DNA from: Paulinella micropora
Lineage: Eukaryota; Cercozoa; Imbricatea; Euglyphida; Paulinellidae
DNA: 22,500 bases
Assembly: GCA_019918135.1 (NCBI GenBank)
Contig: WBZZ01001722.1
Location: 50,001 to 72,500 of the forward strand
Reading direction: 5' to 3'
Shown here: in pieces, positions 1 through 8,857 of the stretch
Layout: every line of letters begins with the position of its first letter
How positions within the stretch are numbered: position 1 is the first letter of the stretch
Made by a program: the position numbers and the translations under genes
Notes under the pieces: generated by a model
Told to the model about the DNA's origin: nothing
The model's input: only the letters and a program-made list of their open reading frames with translations
Database searches by the model: none

Positions 1-137
1 ATGTTGTTGTGTTGGTTCCGAGGCTATGTAGTTGTGTTGGTTCCGAGGCTCTGTTGTTGTGTGGGTTCCGAGGCTATGTCGATGTGGGTTCCGAGGCTAT
101 GTTGTTGTGTTGGTTCCGAGGCCATGTCGTTGTGTTG
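1..137. repeat. 25-bp minisatellite, about 5.5 copies
   Basis: The unit is atgttgttgtgttggttccg followed by aggct. Copies start at 1, 26, 51, 76 (23 bp long) and 99, with a partial copy at 124. They differ by a few substitutions. Open frames through it are only translations of the repeat. The array may continue to the left of the window. Confidence 0.9.
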
Positions 138-469
138 TTTTTTATAAGACATACACCACGTGGGATCAAAGGGGTATTTACATTCCGAGATCTAGGGGTG
201 GTGACGGGTTTCGAGGCGTCCCAGACACTTACCACAAAACGTCCTCATGCGCTGGCAGACCGCATGAAATGTCTGCTACCCCTGTGAGTACCTCCATGCG
301 GGACCTACCCAGTCTCGTGGAGCTCTCACGCGGGGAAGATCAATCATTTGTAGTTGATTTCCTGCAAGGTACCTGACACTGTGCGGGTAGTAGGGACTTC
401 CTTTTGGGGCCTTCTATGCAGGATGGTTAGAGTCACTCTTCCCTCCCCAACATACTCACTGTAGTCCCT
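138..469. other. Non-coding stretch before the SINEs
   Basis: I see no convincing gene here. Short open frames exist, but they begin inside the minisatellite and have no recognisable composition or motif. The right part (from about 380) may be the body of the first SINE copy, whose 3' end is recognisable from 482 onward; I found no tRNA-like head for that copy. Confidence 0.5.
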
Positions 470-527
470 GTTGGGTCGAGGGATGGAGGCGCATGGCCCT
501 CGGGCTCAGCCATGACAGATCAATATA

Positions 528-581
<54 letters not shown>

Positions 582-582
582 G
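470..582 (+). mobile_element. SINE copy 1, 3' end with (ATT)n tail
   Basis: The block gatggaggcgcatg (482-495) followed by tcagccatgacaga (506-519) and a trinucleotide ATT run (about 528-581) is repeated at 802-905 in the next element. The shared 3' end and shared ATT tail show that these are two copies of one short retroelement family in direct tandem. The 5' end of this copy is not defined. Confidence 0.65.
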
Positions 583-849
583 GACACCGTGATAGCCCAG
601 TGGTCAAGTTCTACCATCTGGGCCCTGTCGCCAGTTCGATTCCCGTCGGTGCCACCAGTATTTTCATTGAACATACCGGTCTATTTCTGGACCAGTATTT
701 TCATTGAACATACCGGCCCGTCTGGAAGTGTTGGAACTGCCCTTGCGGGGGTGTCATTAGAGCTTATCGTCAATTCTTCGTACTCCCCTCACGGGTGAGA
801 CGATGGAGGCGCATGTGCAGAAATGCATCAGCCATTGACAGAGAAGCAC

Positions 850-905
<56 letters not shown>
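583..905 (+). mobile_element. tRNA-derived SINE, copy 2, with (ATT)n tail
   Basis: The head (583-657) is tRNA-like. It has an A-box tagcccagtgg (593-603), a B-box gttcgattc (634-642), an acceptor stem gacaccg/cggtgcc (583-589 with 647-653, one mismatch), then discriminator A and an encoded CCA (655-657). The body follows with an internal duplication of accagtattttcattgaaca (near 654 and 688). The 3' block gatggaggcgcatg...tcagccattgacaga (802-842) matches copy 1, and an ATT run ends the element (about 849-905). tRNA-headed SINEs are transcribed by RNA polymerase III and moved by a partner LINE. The D-arm has extra bases and the T-stem is poorly paired, so a working tRNA is unlikely. Confidence 0.75.
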
Positions 906-906
<1 letters not shown>

Positions 907-1066
907 ATAGCATAGTTTAAAGAGGGGAGTATAGATACTAGCTTTAGTATAACTAGCTAGTGTGTGTGGCCTTCTATCAGTGAGCCTTTCTCTGTCCTTT
1001 TTTTTTTTTAGTGATTCCCTCTAACGGGAAGCGCTCCCATTTTTTTCATGTGTATTTCAAACTTTA
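906..1066 (+). other. Intron-like spacer before the host exons
   Basis: No gene is seen. Two acceptor-like sites lie here: a T-run ending in tttag near 1010, and caaactttag ending at 1066 just before an open exon-like frame. The SINEs upstream may therefore sit in an intron of the following gene, or before its first exon. Confidence 0.35.
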
Positions 1067-1305
1067 GGTATGCCATGCTGAGGGCTAGCAAGGCGCCGAT
1101 ATATGTGGCACACCGTGGTGGTGGCTACGGAGTCTTTGCTGATAAATACCCTCCTCCTTCTTTTCAGCTTGGGCTCCTCGAACCAGGAGGAAAGTCTTTG
1201 CGTGCTGCAGATCATGCTGCATTTTCTGATCATTTCACTATGAAAATTGGGAGTTCCCTGCAAACAGGGATGCATCCAATTAAATTCATTAACGAAGAAT
1301 GGTAG
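1067..1305 (+). CDS. Possible upstream exon of the host gene, unknown product
   Basis: This is an open frame of about 80 codons with ordinary amino-acid composition. It follows an acceptor-like site ending at 1066 and ends at TAG (1303-1305). A second strong acceptor-like site, a pyrimidine run ending in ttttcag at about 1167, lies inside it, so the real exon could begin there. It is in a different frame from the next coding stretch, and I cannot place a convincing donor between them. A 24-bp duplication (1309-1356) lies directly after it and may have disturbed the join. I recognise no domain. It may be an exon of the gene at 1331-3017 or a chance open frame. Confidence 0.35.
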
Positions 1306-1308
1306 TTA

Positions 1309-1356
1309 GCAACTTTGGAACCCTCGGACAATGCAACTTTGGAACCCTCGCACAAT
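1309..1356 (+). repeat. 24-bp tandem duplication
   Basis: The unit begins gcaactttggaaccctcg and ends acaat. The copies at 1309-1332 and 1333-1356 differ at one base. The unit is a multiple of three, so it repeats eight codons in the frame of the following exon. Confidence 0.9.
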
Positions 1357-1869
1357 GCAAGCGTGGAAATTATATTTTGAGTGGGACGGAGCTGGTGATA
1401 ACACCGCGTGGGCGGTGCTGGGTTTCCTTGGGCTCAATGTCGTTGACAGAGGAATCCGTTTCCAAGTAGAGTCACATCGCAAGCCACCAGGGCACGGGCA
1501 CGATGGAGATGATCAGGAATTTCGAGTTATGGATATCGGGTGGAAGAGCACCTTCCTGACAACTAACATCGCTCAAGCGTTATTAAAGCTCATTCTTGCA
1601 TTCAAGAAGCAGCACAAGAAGAGGCATGTGCTGGTTGTTCTCGGATGTAACTACGACTGGATGATTCATTTTAGCCCGTGTATGAACAAGAGTTTCAAAA
1701 ACTACAACAAACCCTTGGCATATATAATCACCAAGAAAGATCCTGACGCTTTGCCGACTGTAGAGATCGCTACTTGGGGAGACGCACAGGATTTTCATGG
1801 AGTGCGTGATGATCCCAGAGGAGAACCGATCAATTTGTTTATCGGACGCCCCGGTAATAATATTATCTA

Positions 1870-1917
<48 letters not shown>

Positions 1918-3017
1918 TCTTTCTCTCGTTCTATCTATCTATCTCTCTCTCTCTCTCTCTCTCTATTTATGACAGCGACCGACATGCCTCCCAAGCTTCC
2001 AGTCGGCTACTTCGTCAATCCGCGCCTGAAGAAGGATATTCGTGCTTTGGCTACTAAATACCTAGGGCCGGATGAGCGAGCACATGTGGAGGAAATGTTA
2101 GCAGGTGGAAATTTGGCCAGAGTAGAGGTGGATGGAGATTACTTCGAAGGCGGCCTGCCCGGCCGTCCTGCTCATATGTCCTGTGTCGATGCAAAAGGCA
2201 AGGAATGGAGAGCAGAATTTCGATTGATCGACGAGCTACCTGTAAATTGGATGGAGTTGCCTCAAGAACGACAGGAGAAAATGAACGCACTTACGCGTTT
2301 GACCGATGAAGAGCTGCTGTCCTTACCACGCACTTATTTTGTTAATGAAGGACGTCCTCCAGCTCACCCGAGATGGCGTGGTGCAAGACAGCTTACTAGC
2401 GAAGAAAAGCAGGAGCAGGATTTAGCATTTGGAAATGCTTCTGAGCCTTGGCGGAAAATTCTCACGTTGCTAAGATCGTCAGAGGAAAAAAAGCAATTTG
2501 CGTCCAAGCAGATGGTAGTTAGCGAATTGAAATCATGGATGAGAATGCATGGTGTTGCAACGCAAAACTCCGATCGGAAACAGTTCAAGAAGGCAGAGCT
2601 TATTGAACAAGCGTGGAACCATTTCGAACGATGCGACTGTGGGTTCCCTGAGGAAGAAGAGCTTGGTGCTGCTCAGCCTGCAGAACCAGTGGCAGATTCA
2701 GAGGATGACTTATCTGATACTTCATCTTCCAGTTCATCAACTGACTCATCGTCTGATCGATCTTCTGGTTCAGAGGAAGAAAAGCATGGTATTAGTTTTC
2801 TTCTTCTTCTTCTTCTTCTTCTTCTTCTTCTTCTTCTTCTTCTTCTTCTTCTTCTTCTCCTCCTCCTTAACATGATGCTATCCATATTGTAGATGATTCA
2901 GATCGCTCCGACGCAAGTTGGAGAATGCGTAACTCAGGAATCCGTTTGCGCGGACGTCGCCGCGCACGTCGTGCTGCGGGTGGACGTGGACGTGGACGTG
3001 GACGTGGTCGTATGTGA
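1331..3017 (+). CDS. Host-like split gene: SAP-like motif, acidic/Ser-rich region, Arg-Gly tail
   Basis: Three exons join in one frame: 1331-1853, 1976-2788 and 2893-3017, giving about 486 residues. Both introns are GT-AG and both sit in phase 1, and the join restores a continuous frame each time; this is the main evidence for a real gene. The first third has no domain I recognise. Bases about 2510-2630 encode a SAP-like helix-turn-helix pattern (VSELKSW...KKAELIEQAW), a fold usually found in DNA- or RNA-binding nuclear proteins. After it come an acidic stretch, a Ser/Asp run and, in the last exon, an Arg-rich tail ending in Gly-Arg repeats typical of RNA-binding proteins. The start is uncertain: the frame is closed by TAG at 1307-1309, so either ATG 1331 or an acceptor at 1309 opens it. 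GTATGT at 3010 could be another donor, giving a different C-terminus. A nuclear nucleic-acid-binding role is inference. Confidence 0.6.
1854..1975 (+). other. Intron with (CT)n tract
   Basis: The donor gtaata is at 1854 and the acceptor gacag ends at 1975. Nearly the whole interior is a CT/CTAT microsatellite that supplies the polypyrimidine tract. It keeps the frame between the flanking exons (phase 1). Confidence 0.75.
2789..2892 (+). other. Intron with (TTC)n tract
   Basis: The donor gtatta is at 2789 and the acceptor attgtag ends at 2892. The interior is a (TTC)n run from about 2797 to 2868. Reading through it gives only poly-Leu, poly-Phe or poly-Arg in the different frames; splicing it out joins an acidic segment to an Arg-Gly tail in one frame. 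Confidence 0.75.
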
Positions 3018-3583
3018 TTATTTTTTTTTGAAGGAATTTTTCTGGGTCCGACTTTTTCATAATGGTTTTTGTCTAGGGCAACTGCAACTGTAACGCTTCT
3101 TCTAAAAACTGAAATTAGAAATTTGTTTAACTCTGATAATGCACCAGAATCTGATGTGAAGCGTCCTCCTTCCGACCCATCCCCCCCCCACCCCCCCCCC
3201 CCTCCCCCCTCTACGTACCAGCGTACGTCACAGCGGGCAAACAGAATTTTTTGAAGGTAAAACCATGTCTTAATATAGTAAAATGCTTAATATAAGCAAA
3301 AATAAACGGTAAAAGCAAATTCTGCATGTTGGGCATTGTTATCATCATAGATTCATGGTAGCCGGGACTATGAAAAAGTAGAAAAATTACCGTGTCGGAC
3401 CGGTTCCTGCCCACCTCTGAAGATGAAGTTAAAGTGTATTACAATTAATAAAAACATATTTTAATATTATTTTTATATGTTCTGCAATCAGGGAATTCAT
3501 TTCCTTTCATTTCCACACGTTTTCAAAAAATCCATATACTTCATCGAAAATTTCGGAAAAAGGGATACCCCCAAGATTGTCGA
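3018..3583. other. Host-to-virus transition, no gene seen
   Basis: After the host frame comes a short GC-moderate part with an acceptor-like gtctag (ending 3076) and a C-rich run (about 3181-3209). From about 3240 the sequence becomes clearly AT-rich, as in the viral genes that follow. The left end of the viral element should lie between about 3210 and 3580. I could not identify a terminal inverted repeat or target-site duplication. Confidence 0.5.
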
Positions 3584-6500
3584 ATGTTTAGTTCTAATAC
3601 TTCCAATCCGCACCAAACCAGTTTATACAATTTGATAGACCCAAACTTATCCGCACCATTGGTCGGTCAATACTTAACATATAATGATGTAGATGGTAAA
3701 TGGAGGAATACCACCCTCGGTTCAATTGATACACTTTCAGATGTAGTCATAACCGCGCCAATTGCCACTAATAGTTATCTCATATATAATTCAATAAACT
3801 GGGTAAATAAAACATTTCCAATAAATGTTGATGAATTCTGCAATATTAATATGGGAGGGTATTTGAATATAACAGGAGTAAATTTACTAAACACCAAAGA
3901 TGTTGATAAATGGATATTTGAGCATAATGATAATAATAATAAAGTTTCAGCAGGTGGAAGTATAGATAGCCACATCGATGTGACAATAACAAGCTTCCCA
4001 GCAGATAATCAATTACTCATTTATAGCACAGGACAATGGAGAAATACGACTTCACCCTTTCTGAGATTAGACGGCACTGCCAGCATGACGGGAGGACTAA
4101 ATATGAACAGCCAAAACATTACAAATGTAAATCAACTAAATGGTAGGGCTATCGCAACTTGGTTATCAGAGCACGACTCCAACAACGCGAAAGTGTCTGC
4201 AAGTGGAAGTATTGATACACATAGTGATGTGATTATAACAACAGCAACAGATAACCAACTGCTTATTTATAGCACAGGTCAATGGCGAAATGTGGCATCG
4301 CCCTTTCTTAGATTAGACGGCACCGTCAGTATGACAGGAGCATTAAATATGGGTGGTTATGCTATTTCAGGGGCTTCTACATATAATGGAATTAATCTCA
4401 CCACTCTTGCAGTTGATGGTTCGGTGGTCAAACTAACAGGAGACCAAACCATAGCAGGAACCAAAACATTCAGCAACATAATAAGTGCTAGTGCGGGTAT
4501 TAATATGAAAAGCCAAAGCATAACAAATGTTAATCTTGTCGATGGTGTGGATGTTTCTGTTCTTGATACTTCTGTGGTTAAATTAACAGGAGGCCAAACC
4601 ATAGCATGCAATAAAAAATTTACATCAGTTTTAGAAGTAAGTGGTTCATCAAATCCTGCTTCTTTTGACGGCATCGGCATCGCCTTTGATTCAAAAATAG
4701 AAATGATTGCAGCACAGAAAATAGCAACAGCGACCTTTTATCCGATACAAATAACTGGTTCGTATGTAGAGTTATATTCAGGTAATACTTTAATTATAAC
4801 TGCAACTGGAACAACATTAAGTTTGAACAACAACAGAATAACAAACTTAGCCACACCATCAGCAACAACGGACGGAGCAAATTAAAGTTATGTGGATACA
4901 TTAGACATACAAAATGTAAAACTAACAGGAGACCAAACCATAACAGGAAGTAAAACATTTAATGAGGCGAGCATAACGAACAATGCCGATTTTAATAATC
5001 AAGTTATCATTAATGGTGGAAATATAACATATAATGGGGCTCGGATATTAAACCAAAATGGAGGAGATATATTCTTTTCACAGACATCAGGTGATTATCA
5101 ATATTTCTTATTTACTCTATATACTGCTACAAGTGGAACCGCGAACCAAAGAGGTTATGTATTCACGAATGTAGCATTTGATGTAAAAGGAGCAGGTCTT
5201 TATATTTCAAAACTTTTGGATAATAAAAGTGCTTCATCTGACATTGTCAGTTTTAACAATGCTGGTGGTATGCGGTTTTATGGGGACTTAGATATGAACT
5301 CAAACAACATAACAAGTGCTGGAACAATAACGGGAACATCAATCACTTCAACTGCTGGCATAACTACAACAACATTAACAACGAGTGATAAAATAACAAC
5401 AGCACTAGGCAAACCGATAATCGTAGGCAGAACAACGAAAGGGGTAGGAGCAACTGGTGGCTTAGAATTATATGGAACAGAAGGAAATGCGAATGGGCCA
5501 CATATTCAAGCATTTGTTCATACATCATTATCCAACATTCCCATTATTGAATTATAGTCTGGACAATATTGCTTTAAGTTTTGATAGTTATTGGGAGGGT
5601 GGTGGCTGGAAATCAAGTGACCCAGGCTCAAACTTTCAAATATACAAAATGAGTGATAAACTTGCTTTTAACTACAAATCCGCAGTATCACTTGGAGGAG
5701 TCATAGCATTTAGCGAGGCGATGAACATAAGCAATACCGGGGCAATAACGGCAAATGCAGGCATATCTGTTGTTAATAGTACGGCGGATATAAGAGGAGA
5801 AGCAAGAAGTGGGTCTCATGCTATACCAGTCGGATTATATGTCACAGCCAATCTTGGAGCATCTTCTGTAGGTGTTGAATTCAGACACAGCAACGGGACA
5901 CAGGGAGTTGGTTTTGGTTTTTATTCAATATATGCTACGGGAAGCAATACCAATCAAGACTTAAATTTTTATGCGAGGGGAAGTGGAGTTATCTATGCTC
6001 AGAGTGCTATAAGTTGTCAGTCAACATTAACTCTTTCTACAACATCCAGCTGTTTTTTAACAATAAGACAAAGACCCAGTTTTACTAATGACCCGCAAAT
6101 ATTTTTGAAATCGGGAGGATATTCAAATTATGGTATAATTGTTTCTACAACTGGTTTGCTTCATGCTTGGACTACTTCAAACTCAACAGGTGAGCCTTCT
6201 GGCATTTATAATTATGTTCCTTTAACGGAGCATGGACAAACTCATCAGACAAGAGGCTAAAATCAGATATTAAAACATTAGACTGCGGGGATTGTTGTGA
6301 GAAATTAATGAAAATAAATTGTTGTTCATAATATTTGAAAACGGACAAAAAGAAGAAAAAAAGAACCACGGATTTATAGCGGATGAAGTTAAAAAAATAT
6401 TTCCAGAATTTGTGTCTGAAAGCGGAATAAAAGCAGACGATGGAGATGGCTACCTTGAAGGCATAGCATATACAGACTTTATACCAATATTGGTTAATGC

Positions 6501-6630
6501 TTTTCAACATCTAACGGAAAAGGTGATTAATTTAGAAAAAGAAAATAAAACTTTACTTAATATAATACAAGACCAAGCAAATCAATTTGCAGAAATCAGA
6601 GCAGTCGTTTTCCCTAATGCCCAACAATAA
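3584..6630 (+). pseudogene. Fibre-like virion protein with C-terminal S74-type chaperone domain, broken
   Basis: This is a gene of about 1,000 codons. Its repetitive beta-type modules include two near-identical blocks 246 bp apart (LLIYSTGQWRN...FLRLDG at about 4010 and 4256) and a recurring KLTGDQTI-type motif at about 4432, 4573 and 4916. The C-terminal part carries RLKSDIKTLD (near 6250) and HGFIADEVKKIFPEFV (near 6370), then a short coiled coil. This is the signature of peptidase-S74 intramolecular chaperones, which trimerise phage tail fibres and endosialidases and then cut themselves off. By analogy it is a receptor-binding or spike protein on the virion; that is inference. Breaks: an in-frame TAA at 4883-4885, then frame changes near 5550, 6240 and 6330. 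It is the first viral gene from the left end. Confidence 0.8.
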
Positions 6631-6661
6631 TACAACTAGACTTCACAGACCACCACCTATT

Positions 6662-6970
6662 ATGGATATGGATGGCGAACTAACTCCCGAATTAAAATCT
6701 CGTGTTCTTCAAGTAGAGCTAAAGACTGAGGAAAAAAAAGCAGAGCACGAATTGGAAGATAACTGGAGTTGTTATACAAAAAAAAGGCCAACCGACAGCA
6801 GACTTGTTAAATACTTATTTCAAATGGGTATCATCATTGCAATTATAACACTTTGTATCGTGAGGCTGTCTGAAAAGAACTTACCTTGTGAGGTTGCTAA
6901 CACACATGTCGGAATTTCAACCTTACTCACAGGAATATGCCTTCCATCGCCTTCTTCAAGTAAGAAGTGA
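6662..6970 (+). CDS. Small two-helix membrane protein
   Basis: This is an intact frame of 102 residues. A charged N-terminal half (residues 1-50) is followed by one clear membrane segment (about 51-69, FQMGIIIAIITLCIVRL) and a second short hydrophobic stretch (about 82-95) that runs into LPSPSSSKK. Small proteins with a hydrophobic segment and a Leu-Pro-Ser-Pro ending are familiar to me from Polinton-like viruses, but I cannot verify this here. The start at 6662 is chosen as the first ATG after the fibre gene; the frame stays open upstream to about 6587, overlapping that gene's end. A role in the internal membrane or in host-membrane contact is speculation. Confidence 0.65.
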   Translation: MDMDGELTPELKSRVLQVELKTEEKKAEHELEDNWSCYTKKRPTDSRLVKYLFQMGIIIAIITLCIVRLSEKNLPCEVANTHVGISTLLTGICLPSPSSSKK

Positions 6971-7214
6971 GCACTCGTATAAATGTATTTTATACCAAGA
7001 ACTATCACCAGCACAGATTAAAGGCACTGCCTCATCAAAACTAATACACCAATCACTGAAAGGTTTATACACACATTTAAATTAAGTTTCAATACCTTGC
7101 TTTATACAATAAGCACAACTCTCATTCTTTTTTTCGCTTACCCTTGAGTAAAAGTCGCAGGCAGTTCGCGAAAATATTTTTGTTATTAAAAAGTTTATCA
7201 TCAGTAATATAATC

Positions 7215-7577
7215 ATGGCTACTGAATATAAATACCAAAAGATTATTTTTCTGAGCAATGATTTTGTGGGAAGCAAAACATTTAATAAAAATATTCAAAT
7301 GTCATTCAGACCAACCAAAATGAATGTTAATTTTATTCATTATACGAACGACCAGACTGAAACCAAAACCAGAATTCTTTATATGGACAGAATTGGAATT
7401 ATTGGCACATTTGCAGATAGTAATATAGCAAACATTTCAAACCTCAGCTATAATTTAGGTGTCGTTGGATGGTCAGACGGACAATATACATTTAAAGTCC
7501 TTGAAACTGACAGCGGAAATATTGATACAGGAAATTTAGCGGGAAGAATTGTTGTGTGTTTGGAATTCTTAGCTTAA
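7215..7577 (+). CDS. Small beta-rich protein, probable virion component
   Basis: This is an intact frame of 120 residues starting at ATG 7215 just after an AT-rich leader. Alternating hydrophobic and polar residues suggest a small beta-sandwich, with no membrane segment and no cysteine pairs. I recognise no named family. It lies between the membrane protein and the packaging ATPase, among structural genes, and ends 10 bases before a perfect hairpin (7588-7607). A single-jelly-roll cement or spike protein is one possibility; this is inference from size and place only. Confidence 0.6.
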   Translation: MATEYKYQKIIFLSNDFVGSKTFNKNIQMSFRPTKMNVNFIHYTNDQTETKTRILYMDRIGIIGTFADSNIANISNLSYNLGVVGWSDGQYTFKVLETDSGNIDTGNLAGRIVVCLEFLA

Positions 7578-7587
7578 CTGGCAGATT

Positions 7588-7607
7588 GTTGCGGATTTAT
7601 CCGCAAC
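7588..7607. terminator. Perfect 9-bp hairpin after the 7215-7577 gene
   Basis: The arms gttgcggat (7588-7596) and atccgcaac (7599-7607) are exact reverse complements around a TT loop. The hairpin begins 10 bases after the stop codon. This placement suggests a transcript end or processing signal; function is inferred. Confidence 0.55.
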
Positions 7608-7645
7608 GAATTTCTTGCTTAATAATATACGTGGAGAAATAAACA

Positions 7646-8436
7646 ATGTCAGATGAAACCAGTGAAGCAGGATGGTGAAGGTAATAAACAGGCGAAAGGT
7701 TATAAATATTATTTAATGAGCCGTGTGCCAATATATTTCTACTCGCCCGTAAGAAAAGTGGAAAAACAACAGCCCTCTTTGAAATACTGAAACGGACAAC
7801 AGACAGAAAAACCCGTATTGTCATTATCGCTTCAACGATACACAAGGACTACATTTATAAAGCAATGGTAAAGCACTTTAAGAACAGGGGAAACCCAATG
7901 GCAATATATACCTTTCTTAAATCAGATGGTGTGAATGTCATTGATTATGAACTTGACAAACTGAACAGACATGACGAGCAGCACGAAGGCGAAATTAAAC
8001 AGGACGATAAAGAACCGATGGAGAAACCGCAATTTTTATACTTTGGAAAAGAAAAGAGAGCGCAGCGGAGGCACCAAAAGAGAGACCGAGTAAGTATATT
8101 TCGCCAAAGGTTGTTTTTGTTTTGGATGATTTAGGAAGTAGAGACAAGTCCGTAAGTGATTTGTTAAAAAAGAACAGACACTATAAAAGTAAGGTGATTA
8201 TGTCAAGCCAGTATCTGAATGACCTACGACCAGAAGCCATTAAGCAGTTAGATTATTTATTAATCTTTCCAGGCCAATCTCAGGACAAAATGGAAGTTGC
8301 GTATAAACATCTTGATTTATCTTTCAACTTTGATTACTTTCTGGAAAAGTATCATGAGGCTACAAAGGAACGATTTAATTTTCTTTATGTTTCAACGGTT
8401 GATGATGAATTACGGAAGAATTTTAATTTTAGATGA
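7646..8436 (+). pseudogene. A32/FtsK-HerA-type genome-packaging ATPase, broken
   Basis: Two halves of a packaging ATPase lie in different frames. The first (about 7739-8065) has the Walker A loop ARKKSGKTT, with Ala where the first Gly is usual. The second (about 8095-8436) has a Walker B strand VVFVLDDLG and, about 30 residues later, VIMSSQYLNDL, matching the sensor-type strand of this family. Such ATPases pump DNA into the capsid of Polintons, virophages and large DNA viruses. The N-terminus is also displaced: ATG 7646 and the stretch 7670-7735 are in other frames, so there are at least two frame changes (about 7735 and 8065). The assignment is strong by motif order and by neighbours. Confidence 0.75.
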
Positions 8437-8448
8437 AAATAAAAAATA

Positions 8449-8460
8449 TCTTATAAATAA
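8449..8460 (+). promoter_or_regulatory. TATA-like motif before the basic-protein gene
   Basis: cttataaata lies about 20 bases before ATG 8480. Similar TATA-like words precede several other viral genes at short distance. This is a compositional match in AT-rich DNA, so it is only suggestive. Confidence 0.3.
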
Positions 8461-8479
8461 TTATTTTTTACTTACTATA

Positions 8480-8806
8480 ATGGTAGTAAAAACGACTCGT
8501 GTTCAAGTCATTCCAACAATCGGCAAAGGAACAATTAACTCAAGCACAAATATGGCAGGAGGCAAAAAGAAGACTGGACGGAAGAAGAAGCAAGGAGGTA
8601 AGGGGCAGGCTGGCGGTAAAATTAACTGGCAAAAAGTGGGGAAAACTGCCTTGGCTGTTAATAAATTTCTCTGCGATAACAAGATTATTTCAAAGACCGC
8701 TAATGCTCTTGGTGATGTCGGGGTTCCATATGCATCTCGTATAGGGTCTACCGCTGCAAAACTGGGGTATGGTAAGCAGAGCGGACGAGGTGCCTTGAAG
8801 TTCTAA
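8480..8806 (+). CDS. Small basic core-like protein
   Basis: This is an intact frame of 108 residues. A Lys/Gly-rich block (about 33-56, GGKKKTGRKKKQGGKGQ) is followed by a helical, Gly/Ala-rich C-terminal part. Such very basic small proteins next to the ATPase fit a DNA-condensing core protein, comparable in idea to adenovirus core proteins; I see no specific homology. ATG 8480 is chosen because the frame before it overlaps the ATPase and has no coding character. The gene lies 43 bases after the ATPase stop and 51 bases before the next gene, all on one strand. Confidence 0.65.
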   Translation: MVVKTTRVQVIPTIGKGTINSSTNMAGGKKKTGRKKKQGGKGQAGGKINWQKVGKTALAVNKFLCDNKIISKTANALGDVGVPYASRIGSTAAKLGYGKQSGRGALKF

Positions 8807-8815
8807 AAGATATTT

Positions 8816-8826
8816 TGATATAAACG
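8816..8826 (+). promoter_or_regulatory. TATA-like motif before the coiled-coil gene
   Basis: tgatataaac lies about 32 bases before ATG 8858. It is one of a set of similar words upstream of viral genes (8449, 10946, 11794, 13481). Confidence 0.3.
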
Positions 8827-8857
8827 AATTGAAAATATGTTTTTTTGTTAATATACA

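Noticed and set aside
583..657. A functional tRNA gene
   Set aside because: Extra bases in the D-arm, a weak T-stem and a SINE body with ATT tail point to a SINE head.
456..798. Open frames on both strands with long Ile runs
   Set aside because: They only translate the (ATT)n tail of the first SINE and the SINE body.
2549..2892. Poly-Phe, poly-Leu and poly-Arg frames
   Set aside because: All come from the (TTC)n tract, which behaves as an intron.
4883..4885. TAA read as a sense codon (alternative genetic code)
   Set aside because: Other intact genes here end in TAA or TGA at natural C-termini, so a simple nonsense or paired indel change is more likely.
7082..7276. Small - strand gene between membrane and beta-rich proteins
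   Set aside because: It overlaps the start of the intact gene at 7215 and has no motif; likely a chance frame.
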